Origin: Icerya purchasi
Lineage: Eukaryota > Arthropoda > Insecta > Hemiptera > Monophlebidae
Reading direction: 5' to 3'
DNA length: 64,000 bases
Assembly (NCBI GenBank): GCA_039619475.1
Contig: CM077115.1
Coordinates: 182,930,106-182,994,105, forward strand
Below the pieces are notes generated by a model. That model made no database searches. It saw only the letters and a list, made by a program, of their open reading frames with translations, and was not told the DNA's origin. Below are positions 46,701 through 58,835 of the stretch, piece by piece; within the stretch, counting starts at the first letter, position 1; each line of letters opens with the position of its first letter. The position numbers were made by a program, and so were the translations under genes.

Positions 46701-47330
46701 AAACATTATGAGCAAGAAAGGAAATATTATTTCTAACGAATATAACCCCCACCGCGATGACTGCATCCGACTAGTCTGAAGCCTGTGGTATTAAAATTGG
46801 TGCCCAACCGAAACCAAGTTTCTCAAATTAGAACAGTACCAATTTTATGAAGGTGTTTAATAAACCCTTAAATAAATTCCCACTGGTCCTGAGAGACTAC
46901 ATCCATTGTCGTATCTTACAATTTTGCTTCACTGATTTTAAGCTAACTAAACTAGAATGAATATTATTTGAAAGAAGGCAAGATACAAAATCAATAGAAG
47001 AAGAAAAGTAGATGATGCTATTTGAAGCAGGTAGCCTGTCCATAATGGCTGCGGAAGTGATTTTAATTACAGAGGAAAACGCGGAGGGAGAAATATTATA
47101 AATATCCCGTTAAGGTAACTCTACTATTAGAGGCGGGTGGAGTGCGACTAGATGGGAGAGAAAGAAATCGAGGCAAAAATTTAAATGTTTTAGGATTTAT
47201 TTGTGAAAACTGGGAGATTTAAGACGAAAAGGAAAATTGAAAAGTGGAGCAGCAGAAGGAATTGTAGAATTAAAAGTATTGTAGGAAGAAGAATGCATTG
47301 AGGCTTTCGGACGGCATGTATCAAAAATTA
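43755..47330 (-). mobile_element. LINE F, nearly full-length but decayed (I/LOA/R1-like)
   Basis: Minus-strand frames, in coding order: FRLVGCSHRGGVIFVRNNIS (about 46800-46720), an endonuclease motif; further endonuclease pieces to about 45740; LLFADDILFF with the catalytic codons at 45283-45294; LNPIQFQQFLLLN with a following RY...TSALTSLLNVF pattern (44850-44770), matching the post-RT region of these LINEs; and a decayed tail to about 43755. The plus strand is purine-rich across the whole 3.5 kb, like LINE C. Stops and frameshifts are very frequent, so it is old. The part 46800-47330 may hold ORF1 remnants. The 3' end abuts the composite palindrome. Confidence 0.6.
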
Positions 47331-47346
47331 AACTGCATGTTCTACA

Positions 47347-48034
47347 TTTTTTTATTTTTTTTTATTTTTTTATACATACATGTCCATGTGCTGTGTGTAA
47401 TTGCCAAGATCATTACAGCACATAGATCAGTGCAAATTTAGAAGTATTTTAATTGATTATCCGCTCTAATATAGTTGTAGCATGTCCTGGACCTGTCTTG
47501 ATTCGTTTGACAATGCAACCGACGGTAAGTTGAAGATGCCTGCAGGCAGGCAATGTTCCAGAATGTGTTCAGCAGTTGGTGAAATGGAAGAATTGCGTAT
47601 GGAACACAGTCTTCCTTCCAACAAATAGTTCAGGGATATTGCTGTATGCCCTATGCGGAGTCTAGTCAGTGCTGCAAACTCTCTGCGAGGTATGGATATC
47701 GGTGGCCACCAAGACTCAGTGCTCACCTTGATGGATCGCAGCCATGATATGTGAGCCGACCACATAGTTTCTCATGTCTCTTATGTTGCTGAAAAAAGGG
47801 TGGCCCCAGCTGAGGAAAAGGAACGCCTTCGGGCATTGGGCTATATGTTGCTGCCTTAGCAGTTAAATTCACACGCTCGTTCCCCGGCACGCCGACATAA
47901 CCCGGAACCCACAAGAACGTTACCTGCGAGCCAGCCCGAGAAAGCACGTTATTTCTCGAGACAGTGTGTGTGTGAAGCTTCTAGTGTCTGGAGTGTCTTA
48001 ATCGATTGCAAGGAATCTATGATTAGAAATACCT
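47347..48034 (-). mobile_element. LINE H, truncated I-like 3' end with RNase H
   Basis: Minus-strand frames encode QVTFLWVPGYVGVPGNERVN then LTAKAA (about 47920-47850), the end of an LINE RNase H domain, and REFAALTRLRIGHTAISLNY, LLEGRLCSI and PTAEHILEHCLPA (47680-47560), the characteristic C-terminus. A frameshift near 47750 joins them. The coding part ends at a stop near 47468. An A-rich stretch on the minus strand at 47347-47372 may be the 3' tail. Alternatively a 12-bp direct match AAATTTAGAAGT at 47434-47445 and 48035-48046 marks an insertion of 589 bp; the two readings of the 3' end conflict. Confidence 0.8.
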
Positions 48035-48046
48035 AAATTTAGAAGT

Positions 48047-50570
48047 CTCTTAGGAAGAGATGTTTTCAAATAATAATCACAAACTTTGGTCTCTATTTAA
48101 ACCGAGTATATCTTTCTTATATTCAAGGGAGCGTGTTAATTTTTTATAATAATATTATCCTTCTTCGCGTCAATTTTGTTCGGTTCCTTATCACCTTTTT
48201 GCCTTTCCTCAGGGTCGTAATAAATCGCGGGTTTCCACTAACGCCGCTAGCGTTTAAACCAGTGTATTACTCAATACCTGCGGTATGTACCACCAACGAC
48301 GATAGTTCTTATCTCGCATCATCAAAATGTATTATTATGCGAATGATAATAGTAATTGGCGAAGAAGAGAAAAAAAATAGCTTTCAAACTAAACATTAAC
48401 ATCTTTATCTTAGAAATCCAGATTCCATAATGAGGCAATAAAATCTTTCGTTTTTTGCGGAATGATATTTCTGATATTTCTATAGTCGTTTTTCCAGTTA
48501 CTGCCAGAACCAGTCACACTGATAATGTTTTATGCTGCTAAATTCTCAATCATTCGTTGCTTTTTCCTTCTTAATAGAAAAATAAAAAATTTCGTCGCTC
48601 CGTTGCTTATATTATTGTCGAATTAATATAATCGATCAGTAGTTAAAACGTAATTATTCGTTTTATGGGCGTTAAATAAAATGCATTTTCGAATACGATG
48701 TTCCATAGTGTATCGATATATAGTTTCGGTGCACATGTTGCACTGCCGATATGCAACTTAAAGCAACCTTTCGGTGTCATGTTCTATTTTATTTCGATTT
48801 CTTCGATGTTGCTTTTTTTAATCGGATTCTTATGCCAATACTGGTCGTGAACAAAAATATATGAAATCCCGCTTCTTCCGGGTGGTGCAGCTATTGGTAC
48901 GGCGAATTAATTCTTACCGCTGTGTTCGACTTTTAACCTATTCGTTACCAGCTTACACTATCGTCGATATTTTGCTCGCCGTGGCGTTACCGTACTTTAT
49001 TTAAGGTCGTTATTAAATTTTCATATTTTTCATCGGTCAAATTCGAAATGTAACGAAAAGAGAATGTTCTAGTCGGTTAATTTTGGTTTATTTTTTTGCG
49101 TATATAAATGACTCCCCTCCAACCATTTTACGCCAAAAAAAAACACTGTTACTCGGTCAGAAATGGTTTTCTTTCTTTTTATCTTTCTTTTTATCTTTCT
49201 TTTTATCTTTCTTTTCATCGAGCCATCATCACAAAAAAAAAAAATCACCTCGCCTCTATTGGTAGTTCCTTGCAAGAACCTTTGTTCATTTTGACGTCGC
49301 AAACAGGAACAACTCCTCAGGACTTAGTTCTTTATAATATTCTAATGATTATATTATTTTTATGCCGGGAGTAATATGAAAAATCGAAGTAATAAAATCT
49401 GATACTTTTTTTTTTATTATCCTAATAATACATTTCATTTTACAAGAAACAACATAGCTAAATCATCCAAAAGTCGTATCATGGTAATGAAATTTCCATT
49501 TTCCTGCAGATAAGGAAAGATTACTTCCTTCTGGAAAAAAAAAAAAAAAAAAGTAATGGATATAAATCTGAAATTATAATTTTGCCAAAATGAATAAACT
49601 TTTTTTATTATTACCTTGGGGGGGGGGGATTTTTTAAAATTCCACTCGCAATAAACGGCAATATTATTGATTGCTACAGGTATTTCCGCTCTAATGGCCG
49701 AAAAACAGTATAATGATGGCGCATCCAGTCTATCTTAGTTTTGAAAAATTAGCTAGTTGCGCGACGAATAAAAGATGTATTACGACAATTTAGAAGAAAC
49801 ATTATTCGACAGCGGTATTTAATATTCCCGAAATATAATCGACGGCCCTGTTTAAAATTCTTCGTAGATTTTCATGATTTTCAGAGAAATCGTTTTTTCC
49901 GAATTAATTATTCTGTGAAAAAATTAATTATCCGCTGAGACTTGGGTGACAACGTAAAAAAATCGTCTTTCTAGCATACATTTAGATTCAAACGGCGACT
50001 TATCAATAAACAAAAACTGTTAGGCAAATAGCATAAATCGAAGGAAATAGCGATAAAGAACGAGAGAAAAAAGAATACGAAATTATTCCTGTCATTATTA
50101 TTATTATTATTATTATTATTCGTTTTATTTTATTTTTCTCTCCGTACCAGATACCGCGACTTATAGTGACGATAGGACGGAGAGAAAGAAAACGAACGGG
50201 TAAGTATTGCCGAGTCGAATGAATTTTATGCACGTGACTGCAGCGCCAGTGTACGGCAGGAGAATAATAAAGAATGGGACCAGGGTGCCACGAGTGCAGC
50301 GACGGAAGATTTTTCGGAATAAAAGGCAGTAATAATGCTGAAAATAAAACCAGAAAAAGAATTAAACAATTGCCGCGCGGCAATAAAGCACCGAAACTGA
50401 CCGTGATAAACTTATGCAGTTTATCATTACGGCAGACGACATCTGAAGTAACCACAATGAATATTTCCCCAATTTACGACCTCTGGTAATTTCAATCAGG
50501 CGATCAGATCACGTTTCTTCCCACTTCCAGCTCGTATTTTTTATATACCGAGATGGAAACACCAAACTCC
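48047..50570. other. Spacer with minisatellite and microsatellites
   Basis: No recognisable gene. It holds a 12-bp tandem repeat at 49171-49218, a poly-A run at 49534-49552, a G10 run near 49618-49628 and (TTA)n near 50096-50119. The minus-strand 150-codon frame at 50003-50455 is interrupted by the TTA tract (a run of isoleucines) and shows no domain. Confidence 0.5.
49171..49218. repeat. 12-bp tandem repeat (TTTCTTTTTATC)
   Basis: About four units of TTTCTTTTTATC. Overlapping frames on both strands (49069-49374) owe their length to this tract and are not genes. Confidence 0.9.
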
Positions 50571-50574
50571 TAAA

Positions 50575-51000
50575 TTAGGCAGGATAGACATCGACCGGAA
50601 TACGTCCCCACGGCTCTCGCAGCGAAGAATACCTAACACGTTTGAAAATGAAATTTTTGATAACCAGTCGGCATCTTGAAGTGGACAGATAAAAGTCAAG
50701 GTAAGCAAGAAAATAGGCAGAAGTGATTCTATAAGCTCGCTGAACTCCTAGCAGAGAAGCACTGTCGGCTTTGGTCTTAGTATCCTCGATGATTCGTGCA
50801 TACACAGTTTCTCCAGGTTTATAAGCGTAATCAAACATCGTTCGAAGAAAATGAAATTGCAACATTCGTAGAAAATATCTGAACTCTGGCGATACTGAAC
50901 ACTTCTTCATTTTCTTTACACCATCTCCGGTGGAAGTTTGGCAATCGATGTGGCCTAGCTTCACTTTATCGGTCGCTGCTTGCAGTAGCTCCGATGATGT
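50575..51000 (-). mobile_element. Possible R1-like LINE fragment
   Basis: Part of a 163-codon minus-strand frame. Residues LLGVQRAYRITSAYFLAYLD resemble the R1/TRAS-type post-RT pattern (QR..L.R...AYRT.ST.AL..L.G..PLDL). The upstream third of the frame is the out-of-frame end of LINE J. No catalytic motif is present. Tentative. Confidence 0.3.
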
Positions 51001-52480
51001 CGCACCATCACTGCATGTCATCCTCCCACGATAGTTTTCTTCTACCTCTGCTTCTTTTCCCAGCAATTCTAAGCGCAGTTTGCAGGTTTCTATACTTTTC
51101 GTTGCGATTAATGTGGCCGTAGTATTTGATTTTTCTTTCTTGCACAGTTAATAATAATTCTCTTTTCTCGGCCATATAATTCAGTACTTTTTTGTTAATT
51201 ATCTGTTCCGTCCATGATATCTTTAACATACGTCGGTAAATGTACATTTCAAACGCTTGTAATGTTTTTTCAAGCTGTTTTGTTCAACTCTCAGCACCAT
51301 CACATAAAAGTACTGAGAAGATATAGCATCGGACTAATCGCATACGTAAATTTAAATCTTGTAACCATTGTTCCTTCGCTTTACGCACTTGTTTTCGTAT
51401 AAACTTATTCAGTCTGCGATATTCCGCGCTGTTATGTTTATTTTTCCGCCTTTCCTCCATCTTTTTCAATATATCTTCAGTCATCCAAGCTTTCTCTTCG
51501 GAATAAGTCGTATTACCCATAACGGTAGTTTAGATTCGATTTTGTTCTTCTTTCCATATTTCCCAGGAACGTTCAGTATTCGGCGCTGTTAGCAAGTAGA
51601 TTGATTTCTTCATTTCTTCCTTCACTTCGACACGTACTCCATTCCACCGTATCTTCCAAATATCTATACGATGTGTTATATTCTGTTTTTTGGTTTGGGC
51701 CTCCACAAAACCGAACTTTTAAGACTAAAACCACTGGATTGTGGTCTGATCCAACATCAGCACCTGGATATGTTTGGACTGATTTTACGTCTTTCTTGAA
51801 TTGCTTCGGAAGGAGTATATAATCTATCTGATTTCGTACGTCTCCTGATGACGCTTTCCATGTATATAGGCGTCCTTGCTGAGAGCTTAAAGAAGGTGTT
51901 CGAAATGAATAAATCTTGCTCAATGGATAGTTGTATCAGTCTACATTCACGCTTGTTTCTAACACCAACCGAATTCGCGACCATTTCCTCCTTTTCCGAT
52001 TTTATCCTTCCAATCACCCATCACTACGTTGTTTTCATCCTTCTTCGTTGTCTTCAAAACCATTTCCAATTCATTGTACCAATCATCTAGTTCTTCTTCT
52101 CTTTTATCTGCCGTGGGCGCATAAACTTGTAATATGTTCATGGGGCGTTAATTGATATTAAGTTTCAGTAATACTATTCTATCGGAGTATAAAATCCAAT
52201 ATTGATTTTTCTATTCTCTTCGATACTATGACCGCTACTCCATTCTTGTGATTTTTATCATTTGTACCTGAGTAATACATCGTTGCGTCTTCCGTTCTAA
52301 CAATACCATTATTTAGCCAGCGCACCTCGCTTAGACCAAATATAACGATATTTAATCATTTCCTTTCAGCTTCTACATTGTACAGCTTTCCAGCTTTGTA
52401 TAAACTCCGTACATTCCATGTGGCGATTCTGACTTTTCTATTTAAAACCTTGGTCACCTGTATATTTATATTCGAGAAAT
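51001..52480 (-). mobile_element. LINE J, RTE/CFDP2-type copy lacking the RT domain
   Basis: Coding order on the minus strand: RIATWNVRSLYKAGKL (52430-52383) opening the endonuclease, then SEVRWLNNGIVRTEDATMYY (about 52330-52270), LQVYAPTADKREEELDDWYN (52130-52070), VVMGDWKDKIGKGGNG (about 52035-51990), IDYILLPKQFKKDVKSVQTY with PGADVGSDHNPVV (51830-51740), and the linker AWMTEDILKKMEERRKNKHN and KFIRKQVRKAKEQWLQDL (51490-51360). The next residues, RMRLVRCYIFSVLL, belong to the region after the catalytic domain, followed by YRRMLKISWTEQIINKKVL and GKRSRGRRKLSWEDDM (51240-51010). The palm of the reverse transcriptase is therefore missing, an internal deletion. It is a sister of LINE B. The family consensus GDFNAKIG is changed to GDWKDKIG. 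Confidence 0.85.
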
Positions 52481-55400
52481 CATCATTTTTGACTGACGGA
52501 GATATTCTTAGCACCCTTTAACCATCTAAAGTCTGCTTCGGACTAAGGGTCGTTTTTGTAGTGTTTCCAGTCATTCATTATTTGCAGGAAGATATATGTA
52601 TGTTTCTTTGTTTCAGGTTTATTACTTCTATTTAATTTTGTTCTCTTCTGCATAATAGATGAATGAGCGGTTTTAGTATATGTGTTTATATATATATATA
52701 TATTAAAATGAATCGACTATTGTTAACCGATCGATAAGATTCTTGATGACCCTATTCCGGGAGACACCTGCGATGAATTCGAACCGGCAAACGAATTTAA
52801 TTTCAGATCGTTTTAAGAGATGGTGGTTTAGAAAAAGAAAAAGACATAAAATACTTGATTGGTAGAAAAAATAATATTAATTCCAAGACAGCGGGCGTCG
52901 GTGACACCCCGATTCGATGTCACCCCAATTCGGTGCCACACTCGGAAGATCTACTCCCGACAGAGTATTAGTCTTCTATAAAAAAGAAAAAAAAATCGAA
53001 ACATTTGCCGCACGTTGCGGCCTTTCCCGCTGGTGAAAAACTCACTGCGGTTACGAATCGACTGTTAGCATAAAGGTGAAACTGATTAGATCTTATTTTA
53101 GGCGGTAAAACGCGAACATTTTTATCGCAAATTCGGTCACTAATTAATTGAATAACAAGAAAAGCACATAAAGCATGAGAAAATTCAAAAATCGTGACAA
53201 ACAGTTTGAACAGCAGGACGTATGAAATTTGTTTGCAACACGGCGATACAGCGACTAAATACAAAACACAACACGCGGCGCTGCGAGGACTAGTCTCTAA
53301 GACGGTATCTCTACGAATCGGCGACTAAAGTATCTCGCAGAGCGGCAAGAAACAAAATTAACTGTATAATTAAATCGCCAAAATCAATTAATACAAAAAG
53401 CTATGCCTATCAGCCATCGTATTATGATCGCATATACACTCGCCATAATCCTTATAATCACTCTCACGACTCTACTGCCAAATAGACGCTACCCCATTGT
53501 TGCAGGACTTACACACCAAGACACTTACACTGGCCCCAACTCTACACATGCCGAAATTTCGCCAGGAAATCGGAAATTGCATTTTTATCCGTGTAAACTT
53601 CCCAGACCGCATTCTGCGTCGACAACGAACAATAGGATGATGCCGAGAGATTGAAAATTGAATGAATTTATCCAAAGAATAATTCCTAGCTCGATATCAT
53701 CGCGAAATAGGTAGCTGTTAGCGAACTGGTGAATCTATATATTTAAATACGTACTTAATTGGTTTCCACTAGTCGCGCTGTGTAACACATTTCATTAGCC
53801 AGTATTGCGACGATGTGACGGTCAAACAGTTACACACAGCGGAAGCTGAGTAATTTGTACAATTTAAGCATTTTTTTTGTTAAATTCCGTTATGTTTATT
53901 AACAATTATCGATTACGCGTATATATGTACATGTTGCATACACGCAATATATTCTTTTCTTTTAGTACCGTTATGAATTTAAGTGCGATTCGGCGATAGT
54001 AGTGGAATTTATAAATGACTCGATACTATTAAGTTTATAAATGAATCAAAAAAAAATTAATTGATGATTTCTAAAAAGCTCTGTTTTCAGTTTCCTTACA
54101 GTACGCGTAGTTTTTTGGTTTTTTTTTTTTTGTATTTTTATTTTTCTCAGTGAGGGGTTGAATTTTTCGAAAAATAAATAAATCAACTTCACCTATGTAT
54201 ATTCTCATTAGCAACGATTTAAATTAAGAAACAAAAATGAAAGAAAAAAAAAGTTTCAAAATATCAGAGAGGGTTGCCGATTTTGACCATATTTTTTTAT
54301 CCTGCGCAGCGTACAGATGGTATTTGCATTATTTAAAGCCCTTTCTGCATTTTTCGCTTTTAAATCGTACTTATCAACATAGGCGGCGATCCCTCTTGTA
54401 ATACTCCGTTCCCTTCAGTAATGAACGGATCGCAAGAGGATTTGCAAAAACTGATTACGCATTATGAAAAAATAATGATTTTATCTGATGCGAACATCTC
54501 AGCGGGTTTCGTAAATACGCGGCCGGGCCACAACAACCCCAATGCGTTAACGCCGTGTACGGATTATTCAGATTATTCCAGGGCGAAACATATCAGAACA
54601 CGACAGACGACAGACGTAATTATGCGAGGAACAAGTACGCAGAATACTTTTACAGCTCTCTCTTGATATAGAGTAGTCGATATTCTAATTCACCGATGAA
54701 AGCGGTATTTTCGCAAATAAATATATCCCTTTCGAATTTAATTGCGCCGCACACCGAAGCCGTTTTAATTTATTAATTTTATGAATTAATTATTTTAAAA
54801 TTAATGAAACATCTCGTATTATTCATTCATTCAATCGCTTTTCAGCGCGTGCGATGAAAATTCCCGATGTCGAATTGTTGACATATTCGTTTTGAACAAA
54901 TAAAATTTTTTCGGTTTTTTTTTTTATATATTTTATCCCTAAACCAAGAGAAAATATTTAAATCTCGTTTTTTAATCCAAATCAAATATCTCAGACCTAC
55001 CTAATCAGCGAATTTTAGAGAACGGTTAGCGTTTATCGCGATAAATTAAGCTGAATAACACGATAAATAATTTTGAACGTTAATGTTTTAAAATTTCCCG
55101 TGATTCTCTGGATTATTTTAATTTCCTTAGTTTTAAACATTGTTTTCTAAAAAAATGGTTTGTACACAATGAAATGCAAGACGGATTTTTGAAGTTTTAC
55201 TATCTTTTTTTTTTCTTTTTTTTTTTGAGCCCATCAATTGCGGACATTATCATAAAATAATTTGAATCAGATCCTGACGGAACACTAACGAACTAAGGTA
55301 GCTGGCCAAGAATTTTACTGCACTCAACGTTGCTTATTTTCTAAACTTTAAAAAAAATTTGCCAGGTATTAACAAATCGAAAAGGATATAAAAATACACG

Positions 55401-55512
55401 TAGAAATGTGAAATGAAATTCACCGGCGACAGAACAAGCAACAAATAACAAAACATTTCGAAAAAAACTTTGGAAATATCCATGACCCCGAATCAGATTA
55501 CCGACAAGTAAC
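52481..55512. other. Spacer; upstream part may be LINE J 5' region
   Basis: The first few hundred bases (to about 52640) are probably the 5' untranslated part of LINE J. A 16-bp triple repeat lies at 52898-52945. The plus-strand frames at 53403-53654 and 54421-54666 are short and unrecognised. The rest is AT-rich. Confidence 0.4.
52898..52945. repeat. 16-bp imperfect tandem repeat, 3 units
   Basis: Units TCGGTGACACCCCGAT, TCGATGTCACCCCAAT and TCGGTGCCACACTCGG follow one another without gaps. The tract is GC-rich in an AT-rich setting. TGACACC/TGTCACC words recur with a period of 16 bp; a protein-binding array is possible but unproven. Confidence 0.75.
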
Positions 55513-56187
55513 ATGCAGTGACGCCCCCGTATTCGCAGTTTCATTTATCCGCGGTTTGTCACGGTGCACTAAGAAAAAAAAAACAAAAAAAAACAAAAAA
55601 AAAAACCCTATCACAATGTTGTTTTTTTGAGTAAAACAAAAATTGTCAACCATTGAAGGTCTTGTTTCCCATCACAGTCGTCTGCATCACCAAGCGTAAT
55701 AGACCGATTTTCTCCAAACACTGCGCCTATTCCACTTTCAGATGAAAAAGTTTCTGACTAAAGTTTTCTTGTTCTTAAACTTTCAACTTTTCATACTTTC
55801 CATTATACACGTACTAATTCATTTCCCTGAAGTGTAAACGGTAGCGTATTGTATAGTACATACATTCAAAAAATTAAATAACTTTTAAAAAATCATAAAA
55901 ATATCGCCAATCTAAACATTTATCAGGTTGGACGACATGGACAAAAAGAGTAGAGTACAGGACGTAATGGTGTGCGCATAATCATAATAACGTAAATATG
56001 TACCATTTGCTGTAATAATTTTTAACATTATATATGCAATTTAAGTATATATCTATATAGTACCGTAAATGTCTGTATGTATAGTATGTTAACGCTTTAA
56101 GCTCAATGTTCCATATTATCGGCGATTTCACATATCCGCGGTTTGGCTCGGAACCATTAACCGCGGATACTATGGAAGCACTACTAT
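55513..56187. mobile_element. Possible Tigger/pogo-like deletion derivative
   Basis: The left end reads CAGTGACGCCCCCGTATTCG followed by CAGTTTCATTTATCCGCGGT; the right end, reverse-complemented, reads TAGTGCTTCCATAGTATCCG then CGGTTAATGG, and both sides carry an ATCCGCGGTTTG or ATATCCGCGGTTTGG word. Ends of this kind (CAGT, then CCCCGTAT-CGCGG) are known for Tigger/pogo elements, which duplicate TA on insertion; a clear TA pair was not found. The interior has no transposase. Confidence 0.5.
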
Positions 56188-56795
56188 GTTTTAAAAAATT
56201 GTGAAAATTGTGAAAATCGTGAAAATCATGCTTCTATACAATCTCATAAAATTCTTCAATTTGCTTGCTTTCCGAATAATTCCTTTTTTTGTCTCTATCC
56301 ATCTTTTTCTTTTGTATTATTTTTTGCATTTCTGCCTTGGCCATCTCCACTTCTGAGTTCTCGGTTCATTCTTCATCATTACGCACGATGACTTCCTCGT
56401 CGTTCTTCACTAGAACAGTCAATTTTAAATATTCTCAATAAATTTTGCATAATAATTTCAGCATGCACTCCACGGTTACGGTAAATCTTTGTTTCTCCAG
56501 CGATACTCTCTCCGATCCGAGCGGGGCTTTTTATTATATTATTACATGACAATTTCGCCGGTGTTGCTCTTTCTTTTGCATGATTTACTACTCGTCCGTA
56601 ATATTTCGTTGTTTTGCAATATTAAAAAACTACTTTTGACTTATTTTCGGACCACATGTCTTCAAAAGTGTTCTCTATTCACTTGATTTAACTCGCAAGT
56701 CTGCCACCTCATTATCCGCAAGATCTAGACGTATTTTTTATTTTACGCGATCGAAATTACGGTTTTTGCAGATTTTCCACCATTATAGTTTATTA

Positions 56796-57060
56796 AGGCA
56801 GCGTGGTAGCCTAGTGGTTAAGGTGCTTGGCTACCAAGTCGGAGGTCACGGGTTCGAGACTTGTTTCGTCCCGGATCCAAATCGCTCCCAAGCTTACCCA
56901 GCCTGAAATAATTGGGTACCAGAGAAATCTGGGAAAGTAAAGGCGGCCGAGAGAAAGGAACTGGCCCCCCTACTCTCATTAGTGCCGTTGGGCTTAGTAC
57001 ATTGTGAACCTTAACTTCACAATCCCGACGCCCTGTCAAGGGTATGGAACTCACTTTACT
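56796..57060 (+). mobile_element. tRNA-derived SINE, apparently full length
   Basis: The 265-bp element is flanked by a perfect 13-bp duplication, TTATAGTTTATTA, at 56783-56795 and 57061-57073. It starts GGCAGCGTGGTAGCCTAGTG and contains a pol III box A (TAGCCTAGTGG, 56807-56817) and box B (GGTTCGAGACT, 56851-56861) at tRNA-like spacing. The body contains TGGGTACCAG and GGGAAAGTAAAGGCGGCC, which resemble conserved central parts of SINEs in other invertebrates (from memory, unverified). It ends in an ACTTTACT tail that continues into the duplication. SINEs are transcribed by RNA polymerase III and mobilised by a partner LINE; the partner here is unknown. The intact flanks indicate a relatively recent insertion. 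Confidence 0.92.
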
Positions 57061-57073
57061 TTATAGTTTATTA

Positions 57074-58835
57074 TGAAACATATTGTAAGGATACTTATAA
57101 AACCTGAATTTTAGGAATTTTAGCAATATAAAATGAAAACATCTTATCATTTTTTTTTTTTTTTTTTTTTTTTTTTTGAGCTTGGCCGACTATCATTTTT
57201 TAAAAGTACAGATATTAAGAATTAAAACTTTAACGACCCTTCTAATTCTCATTTTTTTCCCGCATCTTTCATTTTTATTTCTAATTTTCTTCATTTTGTT
57301 TATTTTAATGCATCTTCGGTGTCATTTCGTTCCCGGTGCTCTCCCGGATTTACTTCTTCCAATACACGTATTTTATGCTGGCTGATTTATGTCTTCTCCT
57401 ATTAGTAGTGCTTCTCTATTTTCTTATTTATTCCGAAACCGATGCTGATCTCCGGTACTGTTTTATTGAGTAAAATTTTCGTTAATACTTTTTATATATC
57501 AGTGTACGCTCGCAGTTGGTCGTTTTATTTATTTTTTTAAGCATCTTCTCTTCTGCTAGTAATTCACTTTTCCCGCGTACGCTTTCAGTTACAAAATGGA
57601 AACTAAAATTTTCTTTTCTGCTTTCTCTTATTTAAATAAGAATAAGAGCAAAATATTTGCTTACATTTTTGAATTCATTAAATACACTTTAGGTTTTGCA
57701 TCATGCGCTTCTATCTCTATATGAATAAAAGGCAAAAATGTGTGTGTGTATGTGTGTCGCACGATCTTGTGCACAGAACTACATTGTGAGTATAGACCGT
57801 GGAATTGTGAAATTTAGTACATAAATTCTGATTTACCTAACAAAATTTGCAAAAACTGGCCTTAAATTTTACAAGAATGAACGTGTAAATTTAAAAAATG
57901 AAAAATATATACCGATTACTTAAATTTGTGTTTGTTTTGTTTTTGAATCCTTTGAAAATGCATAGTTTTTCATACGGTTATTATTTCGTTTAACAATTTA
58001 GAACTTTCTTTTCTATAGCCTACTTTACGAGCTCTTTACACCTGGATATTAGACGTCTTCAAAATTTACCTGCCTTCCCGTCATATTAACAGACTGACAA
58101 ATTAACAAACCTATTGGCATAATTAAAATAAATGAAACTCGTGAATCCGTGTACTGTGCGACAGTTGCAGTTAAAACCTCAAGCTATTTTCATACCTCAA
58201 AGTCGCCAAATTTTATAACCTGATTTAACAATCACAGTTCTTCTAGCCAAAAGGCTATACAGAGCGCTGTAAATAAAATAAAAAAATACGAGAAGAATGC
58301 GAATATATCACGCGCTCTCTTATACGATCTTTCATATCGTCGTATATGACGTATAAAATGTATTTTAGGCAGGATTATCGACTTTTCCCGATTTTAATGT
58401 GCACAGCTGACCGCGTGACCTTCAAAAAATAAAACGAAAAGAACACCTTATTTTTTCATTCTGAAAATAATTGCGAGTCTAAGATTTCCAGTAAAAGATT
58501 TAAAAGTTCGCTACTACGCTTGCCGGAAATCAAATTCTACACGCTCGATTTTTTTGTATCGAATAATTAAAAAAAGATCAACACTTTTTCATTGAAACTA
58601 TTTTTAACGCTTATAAAGAGCTAATCTTTATTTGCCCCGATGGCTTTTTTTTCTCGAGGGGGGGTACACAAAAAAATAAGAAAAAAAGCGAATAAATAAA
58701 AGGTATTATCTGCAGCTTTGATAATTCTGTTTGCGTGGTTCGGATACGATCTTGGTCGGAGAATAGTAGATTTATCGATGACGAGGGGTCGTGTTTTTTC
58801 GCTTCGATATCGTGAAATTCGTAAAAGAAATGTCA
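57074..58835. other. AT-rich spacer
   Basis: A T27 run lies at 57151-57177 and a GT-rich stretch near 57739-57758. No recognisable gene. Confidence 0.5.

Noticed and set aside
47434..48046. AAATTTAGAAGT direct repeat as a firm target duplication of LINE H
   Set aside because: Kept only as an alternative: the word is AT-rich and could match by chance, and an A-rich tail at 47347-47372 offers a competing 3' end.
49069..49374. Three overlapping frames on both strands
   Set aside because: Length comes from the 12-bp tandem repeat; the products are low-complexity.
50003..50455. 150-codon minus-strand frame
   Set aside because: Contains a run of isoleucines from a TTA microsatellite, no domain, and overlaps a plus-strand frame; probably chance.
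56818..57054. 78-codon minus-strand frame
   Set aside because: It is the antisense translation of the SINE body.
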